Below are positions 50,897 through 61,815 of a DNA stretch of 64,000 nucleotides, in pieces (positions within the stretch are counted from its first letter, which is position 1; every line of letters begins with the position of its first letter). Made by a program: the position numbers and the translations under genes. The notes beneath the pieces are model-generated. The model was not told where the DNA came from. It saw only the letters and a program-made list of their open reading frames with translations, and made no database searches. Location: assembly GCF_001949145.1 (NCBI RefSeq), contig NW_019091610.1:64001-128000 (forward strand), read 5' to 3'. This DNA is from Acanthaster planci. Its lineage: Eukaryota > Echinodermata > Asteroidea > Valvatida > Acanthasteridae.

Positions 50897-53800
50897 GTAA
50901 GTACATGTAATCCGTTTTGTAGAACTGCCCACTGTTGAGCCAACTTTTTTCGCCGAACGCTGAAGAGTGAACTGGTTTCCTAGACCAAAATACATGTACA
51001 CTGGCCGACGTTTCACGTTAATGATGAGTCACACTTTTGATGTCTTATTTGCTTGATGTGATGCCGCATTTGCTTTGCTCATTAAAGGCACTCTGTGACC
51101 AACAGCAAGAATGAGCGTAGGCTGACTTGTATGTGTCTATAACTGCCCCAGTCGAAGCCTTAGGAATCAACTTGCCATGCTCTGAGTTAACCAATGTGAA
51201 AATGAATTGGGCAAAATGTAATTTTGGTATGATGTGACAACAATTCAGTGTTCTTCGCCAGCGAACTTATAAAAACACCAAGCCAAAGAAATAAAAAAAC
51301 TAAATCCCAAATTGACACTGCATGAATATAGCCGAATGGATGTCTGTGTTTCACAACATGTACCCTACCGGTACAGGTACCGTACATGTACTCAAGTAAA
51401 GACTGTCTGAATTGGTACTTGTGTGGCTCAGGCTTTGGATTTTGCCACGCAGAATTACATGTAGCCATAGACAGTGATGTCTGTTCAGACATGCCTTAAC
51501 ACCTTCCTCACGCAGTTCTCAGAATTACAGTCTTAGACGTCATAGAGTTGGTCTATAATAATGAACTACATGTACAGATGCACTGTACCGATACATGTAG
51601 ACGTACATGTACGTCTAATAGCACAAGAGTGATTGTAAATTTGGCCCTAAAACTGTGTACATGTTCAAGCCGAAATTTATCTAGAAATCTATTGAAAAAG
51701 TAGTGTGCCGCTGACAGTTACAAAAATTATAAGGTGTAGCTCAAAAGACACAGAACATATGCTGACATTACAGGAACGGGTTTGTACTTGTACATAAATA
51801 ACATGTACATGTGCCTCTTAATGAGAATTTGTTCTGGCATGACAAGGTGTCAGTGACTCATATGCAAACAGAAACTTGACACAGCCTGGCCCGGTGGGAT
51901 GGGTTTTTGTTTCACCTGTTTGCATCCACTTCCTCAAATCAATCTTCCTGTTTGCTGACTGGTTTAGCTGACACATTTAATGGTTCAACAAAATCTGTTG
52001 CAAAATGAAAAAATACTGAGGCTTCAAAGCTGCCATCGGCATCCCTGCTTCCTAAAACTCTTTTGGAGTAGGCTTACACATTTCCTGTCAGGAGTTTGCA
52101 TCTGCAACATCAAAAGGTCTTGGCAAAAAATTTCCTTTGCTTTTGTCTTCAATGAAAAATCATGAAAAGTTCATGGAAAAGAAGGAAACATGTGTTTCAA
52201 ATTATGATATTGTGAGTTGTTAGCGGTTATTTGACTTTTGTATTTTGCCTCTGACCTACCTGCAGAAGCAATTGTTCAAGACTTGTTTGCTGCCGCGAAT
52301 GGAAACATTTCTAAACCTCAGAGTACTGTACATGTACATGTACATGTATGTTCGAAGTGAAAATTTAGGAAGAGGGAGTCTGTACATTGGGTAAACAGCT
52401 TGTACTTTGTTTTCACAAATTTGGCATACATGTGCATGTAGGATTTGCAGGCTGGGTATCACTTTGCACTTTCTGAGCTGGGCTTTCGGTTGGAGGCCTG
52501 TCTGGCACCTAGCCTCCCCGTTGTGATCCCACTATGGGTCCGTGCTCTCTCCCAGCTTCCAGTGACCTTAACCCCAAAGTGCAGCATCAGAAGTGAAGCG
52601 AGGTGCCGCTGTGTGATAAAACTGGTGCAACCTTTATTGGACAGAATTCATAAGACCAAAACGAAAACAAACAAAGTCAAAAAGAAAGAAACAAATGTCT
52701 TTTTGGTAAGCACAAACTCCAGAGATTACGAGAAGGCACCACAGTCTGTGCGGTAACTTTCTGTTTACAGAATGCTCACGAAACGCGTCTTGTTACAGAT
52801 AATTATGTCAGGAACAAAGGAACAACAGAAAAACATCCAGTACAATGAGCTCATGTACAATATTTTATGACGTTTGGAATTTTTGACCAATAAAAAGCAC
52901 TCTTGATGGTACCGTACATGTAGTTACAAGTACATGTAACATACCTCTAACGCTCACTAATAACCAATTATGTACATGTATAACTTTTGATCAGTTACTC
53001 ACTATCGCTATTTCAGCTTTTCATGGACACATTGAAAGTGACTATGTGGTGTTTGTCCCTGTATGTTTCAATGAACGCAGTGTGTGTTTCCTTATCTTTA
53101 GTTTCACTGCGTAGTATACAAGGAACTTTGGACCATTGTTTCAGGCTCGACTCAACTACCAATGAAAGTGAAACAAAATAAACTTATAATACATGTACAT
53201 GTACTTGTGTATTTTCAAATGTTTCTCAACTGGACTCAATAGAAATGTACATACATGTACTGCAGTGTTTCTCATTGCTTGTGTGCAGCTACAATTCCAG
53301 TATGGAATATTCGGTTACAGGCACTGTACCCCGGACATTGTGCTGGCTTTGAGTATACATGTGCTTGCAAACTTGTAAAGTTACTGTTCTGATGGTTGTG
53401 TACCGATAAGTTGTGGAATTGACGTTACTTTGCTATAACGTTTGGATGGGATGCTGTCAGCGTCTTCATCATCATGCCAGTCAACCAGACACTTCCCTGC
53501 TGTGGGTTATCTCACATTCTCTAGAGAGAATGAAAGATTGCAGGCAACGGTGGGATGTCATTTTTGGAGTTGACCGTATGGGTACAAGGCTGATCTTTAT
53601 GCTCTACATATGCACGTAGATGGATGCCAACCCATGTATGTATCAGCATGTTGGTCACATTTCTGCACCAAAGATACAATACCTTATGAAGTTTAACTTC
53701 ACTGAGAGGTGATTGAAATGAATCAACAAATACTTTGAAATCAGCATCTTGGAGAATCTCCACGTCCGTCATCATTACTAGAACACATCCTCTGAGGCTG

Positions 53801-54277
53801 CAGGATGTTGTGAGTTGAAAGTCGGTGCGGCCTGAGGTGGTGTTCGGCATTTATTGCTAATTTCTGGCGTCAGTGTTTGATTGGAAAGGCATCGTTGACT
53901 TACTCCGACTATTGGGATGGTTTGACTTAGCGTCTTGTTGTTTGATGCCGCCATCTGAACAGGAGGAACCTACTGGTATGTAGCTTGCCCTGGAAAAGTT
54001 TCCCAGAGATAAAAAAATCACCGTTGGTACCATTGACAGGAGCACCTACATGTAAGACACTTTTCGATTTCATATCGATGAGTCCCAGTAAATTCCTCAG
54101 TGTGAGCTACGTGTGTAAGAAAGGAATTTCAAATGAGATGTGATAAGAACGTTGATAACAACTTCAACTTGCCAAAACAGAGACATGTACATGTACAGTG
54201 TAGCTGCGCAATGAAATCACACCAGCAGTCAAGAATCGATTGGCATTTACTAGAATATCGATAAAGACCCAGCCATA
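50897..54277. other. Intron of the ARHGAP32/33-like gene
   Basis: Scattered gtacatgtac words (near 51377, 51590, 52328 and 53190) but no exon or recognisable element. The acidic frame at 54278 follows. Confidence 0.5.
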
Positions 54278-54529
54278 ATGGATGGCTTTAAGCTTCGACA
54301 CCTGCTGTCCTGCATCAGTCAGGTGGCAGACGATGATGAGCTGTCAATCGTGGAAGGAGATGTCCTGAGTGATGAATATCAGGAAGATGCGAGCATCTCA
54401 GGTTGCCGTGGCAGTGATCACGTGGAAGGGGGCCACGTGGATGACCCTGATGAATTGTCCATCGAAGAAACAAAAGGGCAAGTCTTTAGGTCCATGTACA
54501 GTGCCTCGGGAATTTGCTTTTTGGTGTAA
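54278..54529 (+). CDS. Acidic open frame 5' of the PX exons; possible alternative first exon
   Basis: An 83-codon frame opens with an ATG in good context (ccataATGG) after an in-frame TAG. It is strikingly acidic (ADDDELSIVEGDVLSDEYQE and DDPDELSIEET), unlike the M-Y/C-T repeats of chance ORFs here. It lies 460 bp before the exon at 54991. The only junction giving the needed phase 2 is a weak donor, TTTAG/gtccat near 54492. I therefore cannot show it joins the gene. It could be an alternative start exon, an independent small protein, or chance. Confidence 0.25.
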   Translation: MDGFKLRHLLSCISQVADDDELSIVEGDVLSDEYQEDASISGCRGSDHVEGGHVDDPDELSIEETKGQVFRSMYSASGICFLV

Positions 54530-54540
54530 TAAGTGGTAAG

Positions 54541-54700
54541 GAGTATTTGCCTTGAGCAGGAGCACTCCCTCATCGGTTGAAAAGAGAGTCATGTTGGTGG
54601 GGAGTGTTTTTTCTATGGTATTAATGCCACCGTGTGCGGTTCCCGCCAAAGGAGCCTCCATTACTAGGGGAATTGCGCCCTCTCTTGGTCCAGCTCGGGG
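54541..54700 (-). repeat. Dispersed repeat, copy 2 (partner at 44161-44375)
   Basis: Reverse complement of the repeat at 44161. The long minus-strand open frame across it is not supported by any known protein. Confidence 0.7.
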
Positions 54701-54990
54701 GACAGAGAATGCTGGCAGTGTGTCAGACAATTCTCCTGTCACAGGCTTGCCTTCCTGTTAGCAAGCGTGCACACCCCGCCTGCATTAGCCTGTGGTAGAT
54801 GTACATGTATGCCCAGCAATGAGAAATCGCTATATGCTGCACAGCACCATCACCCAGTGCAACAGTAGCACAAAAAGCACAACACTTGGAATCCCGTGTT
54901 TGTTGGACTGAACTGTCCCAAGAATGTCTAAACATAAACCATCACCTGCACTGTTTTCTTTTTCCCCCCCTTTTTTTTTACTTGATGCAG

Positions 54991-55075
54991 GTTTCACGAC
55001 GGCACTAGTCGCTTTCCCAAGCTCAACGACTGTGCTCACTTCCATTATGACAACGTGGAGCTGGGCCAAATCTCG
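54991..55075 (+). CDS. ARHGAP32/33-like, exon (start of the PX region)
   Basis: One base plus 28 codons, acceptor gatgcag/G, donor TCG/gtaagt. RFPKLNDCAHFHYDNVELGQ matches the vertebrate ARHGAP32/33 block FPKMAECAHFHYENVEFGSI and FPRLADCAHFHYENVDFG. CAHFHY(E/D)NV is diagnostic for this RhoGAP subfamily and begins its atypical PX domain. The acceptor is preceded by a long pyrimidine run. Confidence 0.93.
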
Positions 55076-55255
55076 GTAAGTCACAAAAAATGCCAGCGAA
55101 GCAAAACTTGATGAATATTGTCACCACCAACAGTGTGTAGGCTAAGGTCTGAAGGGTTCTTAGGAAATCAATTTCATAGTTTCCTGTGCACAGATTTTAT
55201 TGTGCATAAATCTGCTTGCACTGTACATGTACCGGTACTATGCAGATCTTATACA

Positions 55256-55510
55256 TGGGTCATTCCATGAGGTTGGGGCACAATTTGTGACGGTGTCCTT
55301 GCTACATCCAAAACTTTTACCACCTGTCATGACCTGTAGAGTTGGTCATTTACTCTGTGAAAATAACACACACCTCTGTATTCAGCCTTGCGAGATGTAC
55401 GTATAACAATGTTAATTTGGAATCCTTATGCAGGGAAATAGCTGTTCATTTTTACAGAATCCATGTAACAATTGACACCGTCAAAAATGTCATCCTCATG
55501 AAATGACCCA
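55256..55510 (+). mobile_element. GGGTCATTCC inverted-repeat element (MITE-like), copy 1
   Basis: 255 bp with ends tgggtcattccatgag and ctcatgaaatgaccca. Collinear with copies at 59632-59887 (inverted) and 61816-62180. It lies in the intron directly before the main PX exon. Non-autonomous; no transposase. Confidence 0.88.
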
Positions 55511-55724
55511 TATTTGAATGGAGTGAGTTTGGCCAATTTGGTAAGCCACTGTTTTCAAGCATGTGTACGTAGGCCCTGTCATGACTGTGTTGAGATACGT
55601 TTGTGTCTCTAGTGACTTGTGGCTAACCCGACTGTCGTAAACCCTGAGTACCTGTATTTGAGTAAAAGTTTGACAAGCACACACCTACTGTAAATCAAAT
55701 GGCCTTTGCTATCTTTTGGTGCAG

Positions 55725-55973
55725 CTGTCTATGCATGAAGATCCTGATCTCGAAGAGCCCGGCCAGAACGGCAGCGGCGGGGGCGGGCACTGCGACCTGG
55801 CCGACAACCCCTTCACTATCAAGGTCTGTAGCAACGGCAAGGTCTGGCTGGTCAAGCGCTGCTATGAGGACTTCAGGGTGCTGGACAAGCAGCTGCACAG
55901 CTGCATATACGATCGGCGCTTCAGCCAGCTGGTGGAGCTGCCCAAGGGAGATGGCATGGTGGGCAACCGAGAG
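55725..55973 (+). CDS. ARHGAP32/33-like, main PX-domain exon
   Basis: 83 codons, phase 0 at both ends, acceptor ggtgcag/CTG, donor GAG/gtaggt. After a Gly-rich acidic insert (EEPGQNGSGGGG) it encodes the PX core: W.VKR.YEDFRVLDK.LH.CIYDRRFSQL.ELPKGD. Vertebrate ARHGAP32 reads WIVKRSYEDFRVLDKHLHLC with IYDRRFSQLSELP after it, so identity here is very high. PX domains bind phosphoinositides through the R-x-Y-x-(D/E)-F strand; in ARHGAP32/33 lipid binding is thought weak or atypical. The exon is markedly richer in G+C than its surroundings. Its last ~45 bp and its donor are the source of a tandem duplication in the following intron, and a longer in-frame version of the exon is possible (see findings). 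Confidence 0.96.
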
Positions 55974-56425
55974 GTAGGTGTGACAGTGTTGGAAGATGAC
56001 ATTCGTATGAGTTTGAGTGTGAGCTTGAGTAGGAGAATTAGTAGAGAAATAAGCTGGAAGAGCGGCAAGGGTGGCAACCGAGAAGTGAGTGTGATGACGT
56101 TGTTGGAGATGACATTCTGATGAGTTTGAGTGTGAATGTGAGTAGGAGAATGAGTGGAGACATGAGCTGATGGAGTTGCCCAAGGGAGACAACATGGTGG
56201 ACAATGGAGAGTTGGGTATGATGATGTCATTGCAGACGATACTCGTGTGAGTGTGAGTATCAGTGTGAGTGTGAGTAGGAGAATGAGTGGAGACATGAAC
56301 TGATGGAGTTGCCCAAGGGAGGCAACATGGTGGACAATGGAGAGTTGGGTATGATGATGTCATTGCAGACGATACTCTGGTGAGTGTGAGTATCAGTGTG
56401 AGTGTGAGTAGGAGAATGATCGGAT
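55927..56425 (+). repeat. Four-unit tandem duplication of the PX exon end, its splice donor and adjoining intron
   Basis: Units begin near 55927, 56052, 56165 and 56298 (about 113-133 bp each). Unit 1 contains the last 47 bp of the genuine PX exon and its gtaggt donor. Units 2-4 repeat the block ctg.tggag.tgcccaaggga...atggtgg.caa..gagag in altered form, followed by the same intron sequence (gagtgtgagtaggagaatga). Units 3 and 4 are nearly identical to each other, so the array grew stepwise. Confidence 0.92.
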
Positions 56426-56776
56426 GTCTGAGGGGTGTTGTAGAAGGCGATCTGATGAGTCAACTTTAGGTGTGGATGGGAGTGGGAGAATGAATGAAGA
56501 GATCCCGGTTAGCTGCTGCCCAAGACTGAAGTTAGGGTGGGGAATCGAGGGGTTAGTCTGACGGTGTTTGAAAATTGGACACGGCCCAAGAACCATATAT
56601 CAGATTTTCATAAAACTGGTGTCAAGAGGACTGCAAGAAATCTGCTGACAAGCTGATCTGTAAGGATTAAAGAACCACAGGTTCTCTTGATACCAATTAG
56701 GGGTAGGCAGTCCTGGCGATATTTCGATTTGAAATGTGTATTAAATGTGATAAGCTTCCCTCTGGTGATTTTTCAG

Positions 56777-56869
56777 GGTGTGCGGGGAATCCTAAGTCGG
56801 TACCTGGGCAGGTTCTCACAGATTGCTGGCGACATGATCAACTGTGGGCCAGTTCTCAACTGGATGGAG
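56777..56869 (+). CDS. ARHGAP32/33-like, exon (C-terminal helices of PX)
   Basis: 31 codons, phase 0 at both ends, acceptor tttttcag/GGT, donor GAG/gtaaat. ILSRYLGRFSQIAGDMINCG followed by PVLNWME corresponds to vertebrate YL.RLS.IAG..INCGP.L.WME, the last PX helices and the turn leading to SH3. Joined to the previous exon it gives LPKGDGMVGNRE-GVRGILSRY. Confidence 0.95.
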
Positions 56870-58835
56870 GTAAATTGAAGGCTTTGTCCAAATCTGGGCC
56901 GTGTCTCTATCTTTGTCTTCATTCCGAGGTCTGCCATCAGTCTCAAACATTTCCTGTCTTGACTGCACAAAAATCCTTTGAAATCGAAACCCCTACTAGA
57001 CAAATTGAGTTGAGATAACATGCGTGTACCTGACAGCTGCTAAATGTGACCCACTCTGCAAAAATGAGTCTTAAGTCGCTAGATCCACTTTTTGAGTTTT
57101 CATTTGTATTGGAAAGAGCAAATTTTAGTTTTTTGTTCTTGATGTATCTCTCAGTTTGGCATCCTGATGAAAGTGGATACTCCATGGTGAAAAAAAGTTG
57201 TGGGTTCGTATTGATCTACACTGTGCAAAATGATCCTAGAGGACTTTTTTATTCCAAAGTGGCTCTAGCGACTTGAGACTCGTTTTCGCAGAGTGGGTCA
57301 CAAATGCGATGGAACATTGCAGGTTCTTTTGACGTGCTCTCTCGTTACAGGCGTTTCACTCATGGTGTCTGCATAAACGAAGCCTCTAACAATGATAGGA
57401 ACAACTGGTGGCATAGTCCCCACGCTTTTTTTCTGACGGCTTAGCGAAGAAAACCAGCAAGTTAATGCCAGCATTTCCTCTTCCAAAATATTCCCACCTT
57501 TTGCCGTTGATCCTACGAGTCCTTGTCGCTCTGGACGCATTGGGGCCCCCTGGTGGCAGAAATGCAGATGTTGCTGTTCCAAGTGGACCCTTTAATACAC
57601 TGGTTACTGTTAAGTTAAATGTACATGGCATCCTCAGCAGGTGTACGTGTAGCATACTGAGTGATTGATTGAGAAGGAAGATGATAGGGGTGTGACTAGT
57701 CCCCCCCCCCGACCTCCTTTTAATTATATGTACATGTATGTACAGCATGGTGTTACTTGAAAATCTCAAATTTTCCTTTTTCTGAAATTGTGTCGCACAG
57801 TTCTGCAATTCTGGGTCCATTGGTGGAGCCCTTTGGTCGTACGTTGCTCATGTAGATTCCACCGCCTTATCTTTCCCAGTGAGAAATTCTGGGTCTGCCG
57901 CTTCTTTATTGTTAAAACATGTGGCGGGGCCGAGATGTCGAACTTGTTTGTCTCAGCCTGCCTGCTGTTTGCAAATTGTCTTGTTGAAATCTGAAAGTAA
58001 GAAAAAAATTTTCAATTTTCTCTTCGACTGTCCACCTCGGCGAAGATTGATAATCACGGACATGCTTTGAAGGTAAAGGACTCAGCCTATAAACAAAACC
58101 CTCCCTCCTCTGCATGCTTTTGTCGCCAGCTTTGATTTACCGTAGTTGTTGACGATAATTCTTTTTGGTTTATAATAAATGTGCGTGTACACGTAGTGTC
58201 TATAGTGGCACATTTTTGTTTCAGCGTCAAATTTTTGACCGTTGAGTTGAATATTGGCACAAATCTTCCCCACTCCACGATGTGGAATCAACCGCGTTGT
58301 TACATGTATCTGAGCTTGGTGCTTGTACCGCCTTTGGCGCTGCACAGCTACGTGTACTGTAGGCTTTCAATGCAGGATCTCAGTTATGCACTTCGCTAAA
58401 AACAAGGTGGACGTGTCAGGAATGTCCAATCAGAATTGAATCATGTGCTTGCTGGGCTAGGAACGACTGTTCACGCAGCTGATCATTCAGCGTGCCTTGC
58501 TGGTGCAGTAGACCAGAACGTGTACAGTTTTTGCTCTACAAGAGAAAGTTTTGTTTTATTTCACCAGTGGTTCATGTCTTTGAAATTGAAGAGGATAATT
58601 CCACTGTGTTGCATACTTTTTAATTGCGTGCGAAAATTCGCTGTCATCTTTAAACCGACTGCAAATAGTTGTTCAGTTGACAGAACTTTGCCCCAAGTTT
58701 TGCTGCACTTCCAGCAGTGTTGTATTTAAGGCCATCACAAGTCATTCAGTCATAAACCAATTCAATTTAATTTATAAGCTATTCAAATGAACTGTGACAA
58801 AAGCATTCCTTTGTCATTGTTCACCCTGTTACTTA
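56870..58835. other. Intron of the ARHGAP32/33-like gene, proximal part
   Basis: No exon or RNA gene seen. A C run lies near 57701-57710. Confidence 0.5.
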
Positions 58836-59046
58836 TGACTGGCCCTGTGAAGGGACTTGTGACTGGACTTGTGAAAGGACTTGTGACTGGACTTGTGAAA
58901 GGACTTGTGAAGGGACTTGTGACTGGACTTGTGACTGGACTTGTGAAAGGACTTGTGACTGGACTTGTGAAAGGACTTGTGAAGGGACTTGTGACTGGAC
59001 TTGTGAAAGGACTTGTGATAGGACTTGTGATAAGACTTGTGATGGA
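58836..59046 (+). repeat. 12-bp minisatellite (ggacttgtga + 2), ~17 units with higher-order structure
   Basis: Units are of two types, ggacttgtgact (T) and ggacttgtgaa(a/g) (K). Their order after the first units is T K T K K T repeated twice, implying a 72-bp higher-order duplication. As 12 is a multiple of 3, all frames stay open on both strands. Confidence 0.95.
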
Positions 59047-59631
59047 CTCGAATACAACACTGACTGCCAGCATGTGCACTCTAATTCTCTTACTTCTCTT
59101 GAAACTGAGAATCTGTTGATGTGCAGCAGAGTTCCCTGTTACTACTCGTGATCACCATCACTGACCTTCATGTACACACTAAGGAAATGAAGGAACTGTT
59201 TTCAATTTCACCACCCATTGTTTAAAGTCTCGGTCTCCTGACAGCAGATAAAGCGTGCTGTCCATAACATACAGTTCCCATACGGCTCTTCTCCAAACCT
59301 CACAACCCGCACCAGAGAATTGCCGCATGGTGCTACCACAAACCTACGGTACTTCTGTTGAGATTTTGTCGAGTTGATTTTCCTCCCAAAATGTCATGCT
59401 GCTTTTTATTCCACAAACCTGAGCAAGCATGAGGTAATTTAATGGTTGGAGAATTTACTCAGAGTATAAATGTAAATAACGTCATAGTGCTCTTTACATT
59501 TTCTAAATTTTTGTGAACGAACATCTTGAGCACTTACCATTATATTGAGCTTATGCTTCAAGGAATCTATTTTCTTTTCTCAGTGCAAAACAGCTAGCTT
59601 ATCCATGAAGTACCATTGCATGTACCCCATG

Positions 59632-59887
59632 TGGGTCATTCCATGAAGTTGGGGCACAATTTGTGACAGTGTCCATTGTTACATGGGTTTCGTAAAAATG
59701 AACAGCTATTTCCCTGCATGTGGATTCCAAATTGACATTGTTATGCATCTTGCAAGGCTGAATACAGAGGTGTGTGTTAGTTTTACAGAGTAAATGACCT
59801 ACCCTAGAGGTCACGACAGGTGGTAAAACTTTTGGATGTAGCAAGGACACCATCACAAATGGTGCCCCAACCTCATGGAATGACCCA
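59632..59887 (-). mobile_element. GGGTCATTCC inverted-repeat element, copy 2
   Basis: 256 bp, inverted relative to copy 1. Left end tgggtcattccatgaag, right end cctcatggaatgaccca. About 90% identical to copy 1 by eye. Confidence 0.88.
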
Positions 59888-60535
59888 TATACCAGTACAT
59901 GTATGTTTGCTATACAATGATCCATTGTAATCTTTAGCAGTGGTACACACTTGTCACATTTAAAGTGCCTTTTTTTTAGACAGGCACGTAGCTTGTCGAA
60001 GATAATTGTCTCAGTGTTTCCTGTTATTGAGGGGATCCCCAAAACAAAACCATACATGCATTTCCTTCTTTATGGTAGCTCAGCGTTCCTTGTTTCAGTG
60101 GTATTTGAAAATGCAGTGGGCAGCTAGAACATGTCAATTGACACCTTCCTAAAGATGTTTGATCATGTGAGAAGTTTATGCTTCACCCAGATTTGCTGTC
60201 ACCGTCTTCATCTTTTTGTTTCGCCAGCCTTTCCAGTGTCATTTTGATTTTTAAAATGTAAATGGCTTTGTAGATGTTGGTGCTTTTCTCAGAAATTTTA
60301 TTAGCTTAAGTTAGTTTATTTATAGCTGAATATATGTGTCATGTTCAACTACTGTAACTTGTGACTGATTTAATTTTATTTTTTTCGTTATTTGAGTTGT
60401 GCTCATTTTTTTCTAACTTATCCATTTTCAGAATTGGACAGGGTCAGCAATTTTAACATTTATTTTCAACTGTTGCTTTCTTTCTGCATGAAGTTAAAGT
60501 TAGAGTTTTACATGTGAAATTTATTGTTATTTCAG

Positions 60536-60658
60536 CTCGATAACCATGGCAACCACGTAGTAGCTAGCGAGGAGTCTGCCATCAACATACCCGCAGTAGC
60601 AGCTGCACATGTGACCAAGCGATACATGGCACAGGCACCCGATGAAATCTCTCTTGAG
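60536..60658 (+). CDS. ARHGAP32/33-like, exon (PX-SH3 linker and first SH3 strand)
   Basis: 41 codons, phase 0 at both ends, acceptor ttatttcag/CTC, donor GAG/gtgagt. It reads LDNHGNHVVASEESAINIPA then VAAAHVTKRYMAQAPDE, almost identical to vertebrate ARHGAP33 (LDNHG....SEEASLNIPAVAAAHV.KRY.AQAPDE). A.YMAQAPDEISLE is the first SH3 strand and RT-loop start. The similarity is slightly closer to ARHGAP33 than ARHGAP32 here, but an invertebrate gene is probably the single pre-duplication orthologue of both. Confidence 0.96.
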
Positions 60659-61161
60659 GTGAGTTAGCTGCCCATCAGGAAGTCCGGGAACCAGACTGCT
60701 TGTGTTTGGTAGAATCAAGAATGTACATTTACTGGTGTTCAGAAAGGTCAGAAATTCCTTAAATGCAGGCTAACCTTACATACTAGCTTTTCTACCCTTA
60801 CGCTAATGTACACATTTTCACGCTGTATCCTCGGCGTGGTTCAAGAATTACTGTGTGTGCTTGTAGTCGCATTGACACTAATTTAGGTGTTTGTCCTGTC
60901 TACTTGTCATTTTGCCTTGGAGAAAGATGCCGCTTGGATCGAAATGTCAGGCCCTCCATATTTTGAGATTGACACTAATTTATTCACTGGTAACATGATC
61001 TCATTGATTGATATGCCTCAATTTGAGGACACCTCAAAATACATGTAGAAAGAGAATGTTAGAACCTGTTTAAATTAGTGAAAAAGGGTTTCATTGGTTT
61101 TTCGAAGCGTAGGTAATGGTTTAGTCTTATTGTCTTCAATTTTTGATTTGTTTGGGTCTAG

Positions 61162-61330
61162 GTAGGGGACATGATCTCAGTGATTGACATGCCTCCACCT
61201 GTCGACACCTCCTGGTGGAGGGGGAAAAATGGCTTTGAAGTCGGATTCTTCCCCCGGCAGTGCGTAGAGCTGATCAGTGATAAAATACCGCCCTCGGTGG
61301 TCAACATCATGCCAAGGTCGCCCAAGCCAG
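61162..61330 (+). CDS. ARHGAP32/33-like, SH3-domain exon; last firm exon in the window
   Basis: 56 codons plus one base, acceptor ggtctag/GTA, donor CCAG/gtacga (phase 1). VGDMISVIDMPPPVDTSWWR then GKNGFEVGFFPRQCVELI carries the SH3 landmarks: the conserved WW pair, the G-FP turn and the terminal VELI. It matches vertebrate VGDIVSVIDMPP..-.WWRGK.GFQVGFFP..CVEL. The end (DKIPPSVVN) follows ARHGAP32's NDKVPQSVTN. The SH3 is split from its first strand by a phase-0 intron. The RhoGAP domain, with its arginine finger, is not in the remaining 2.6 kb and must lie to the right. Confidence 0.96.
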
Positions 61331-61815
61331 GTACGACGAGACAGTGAAAAACATGCCCAGTGGTTTTCATTCCTACTGTTGCTGCGCTTCCGAGATTCAG
61401 TTTGTAGTTTGTGTTCCGTAAGGGACTTTTTGGCTGTTGTAAGCTTGTCTGCTGCCCTCTCTTGGCATCTACAGCCACAGGAAACAGATGTTAAGCCGTG
61501 GCCGAATCAACTGGCTGCGGCTGAGAGCAACACGTGAGTCTATGGAGATTGGGGCTGCAGCCACTGTTTCATAGATTCACATGCTGTTTCCAGCCGTAGC
61601 CGTATGGTTTGGACAGGGCCTCAAATGGGGTGGAGGGCAGCATCTGTAGGGGGCTGGTAACCTAAGGTTACGGTTTAGTGACAGTCATTCGTCAATCCGT
61701 GGTCAATTTCGCCGAGTGTCCAGGTTGTGCTTTGTGCACAGGTTAGTGGGGAAAACTGACCAGTAGTGGACAAATGGTCATTGCTTGAACTTGGCCTGGA
61801 ATTGACGTACATATC

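Noticed and set aside
55695-56363. Minus-strand ORF of 222 codons with many His/Thr/Ser
   Set aside because: It is the antisense of the PX exon and of the tandem duplication; the plus strand carries the conserved PX sequence.
58783-59119. ORFs of ~100 codons with TGLVKGL or TSPVTSPF repeats on opposite strands
   Set aside because: By-product of a 12-bp minisatellite; both strands open for arithmetic reasons.
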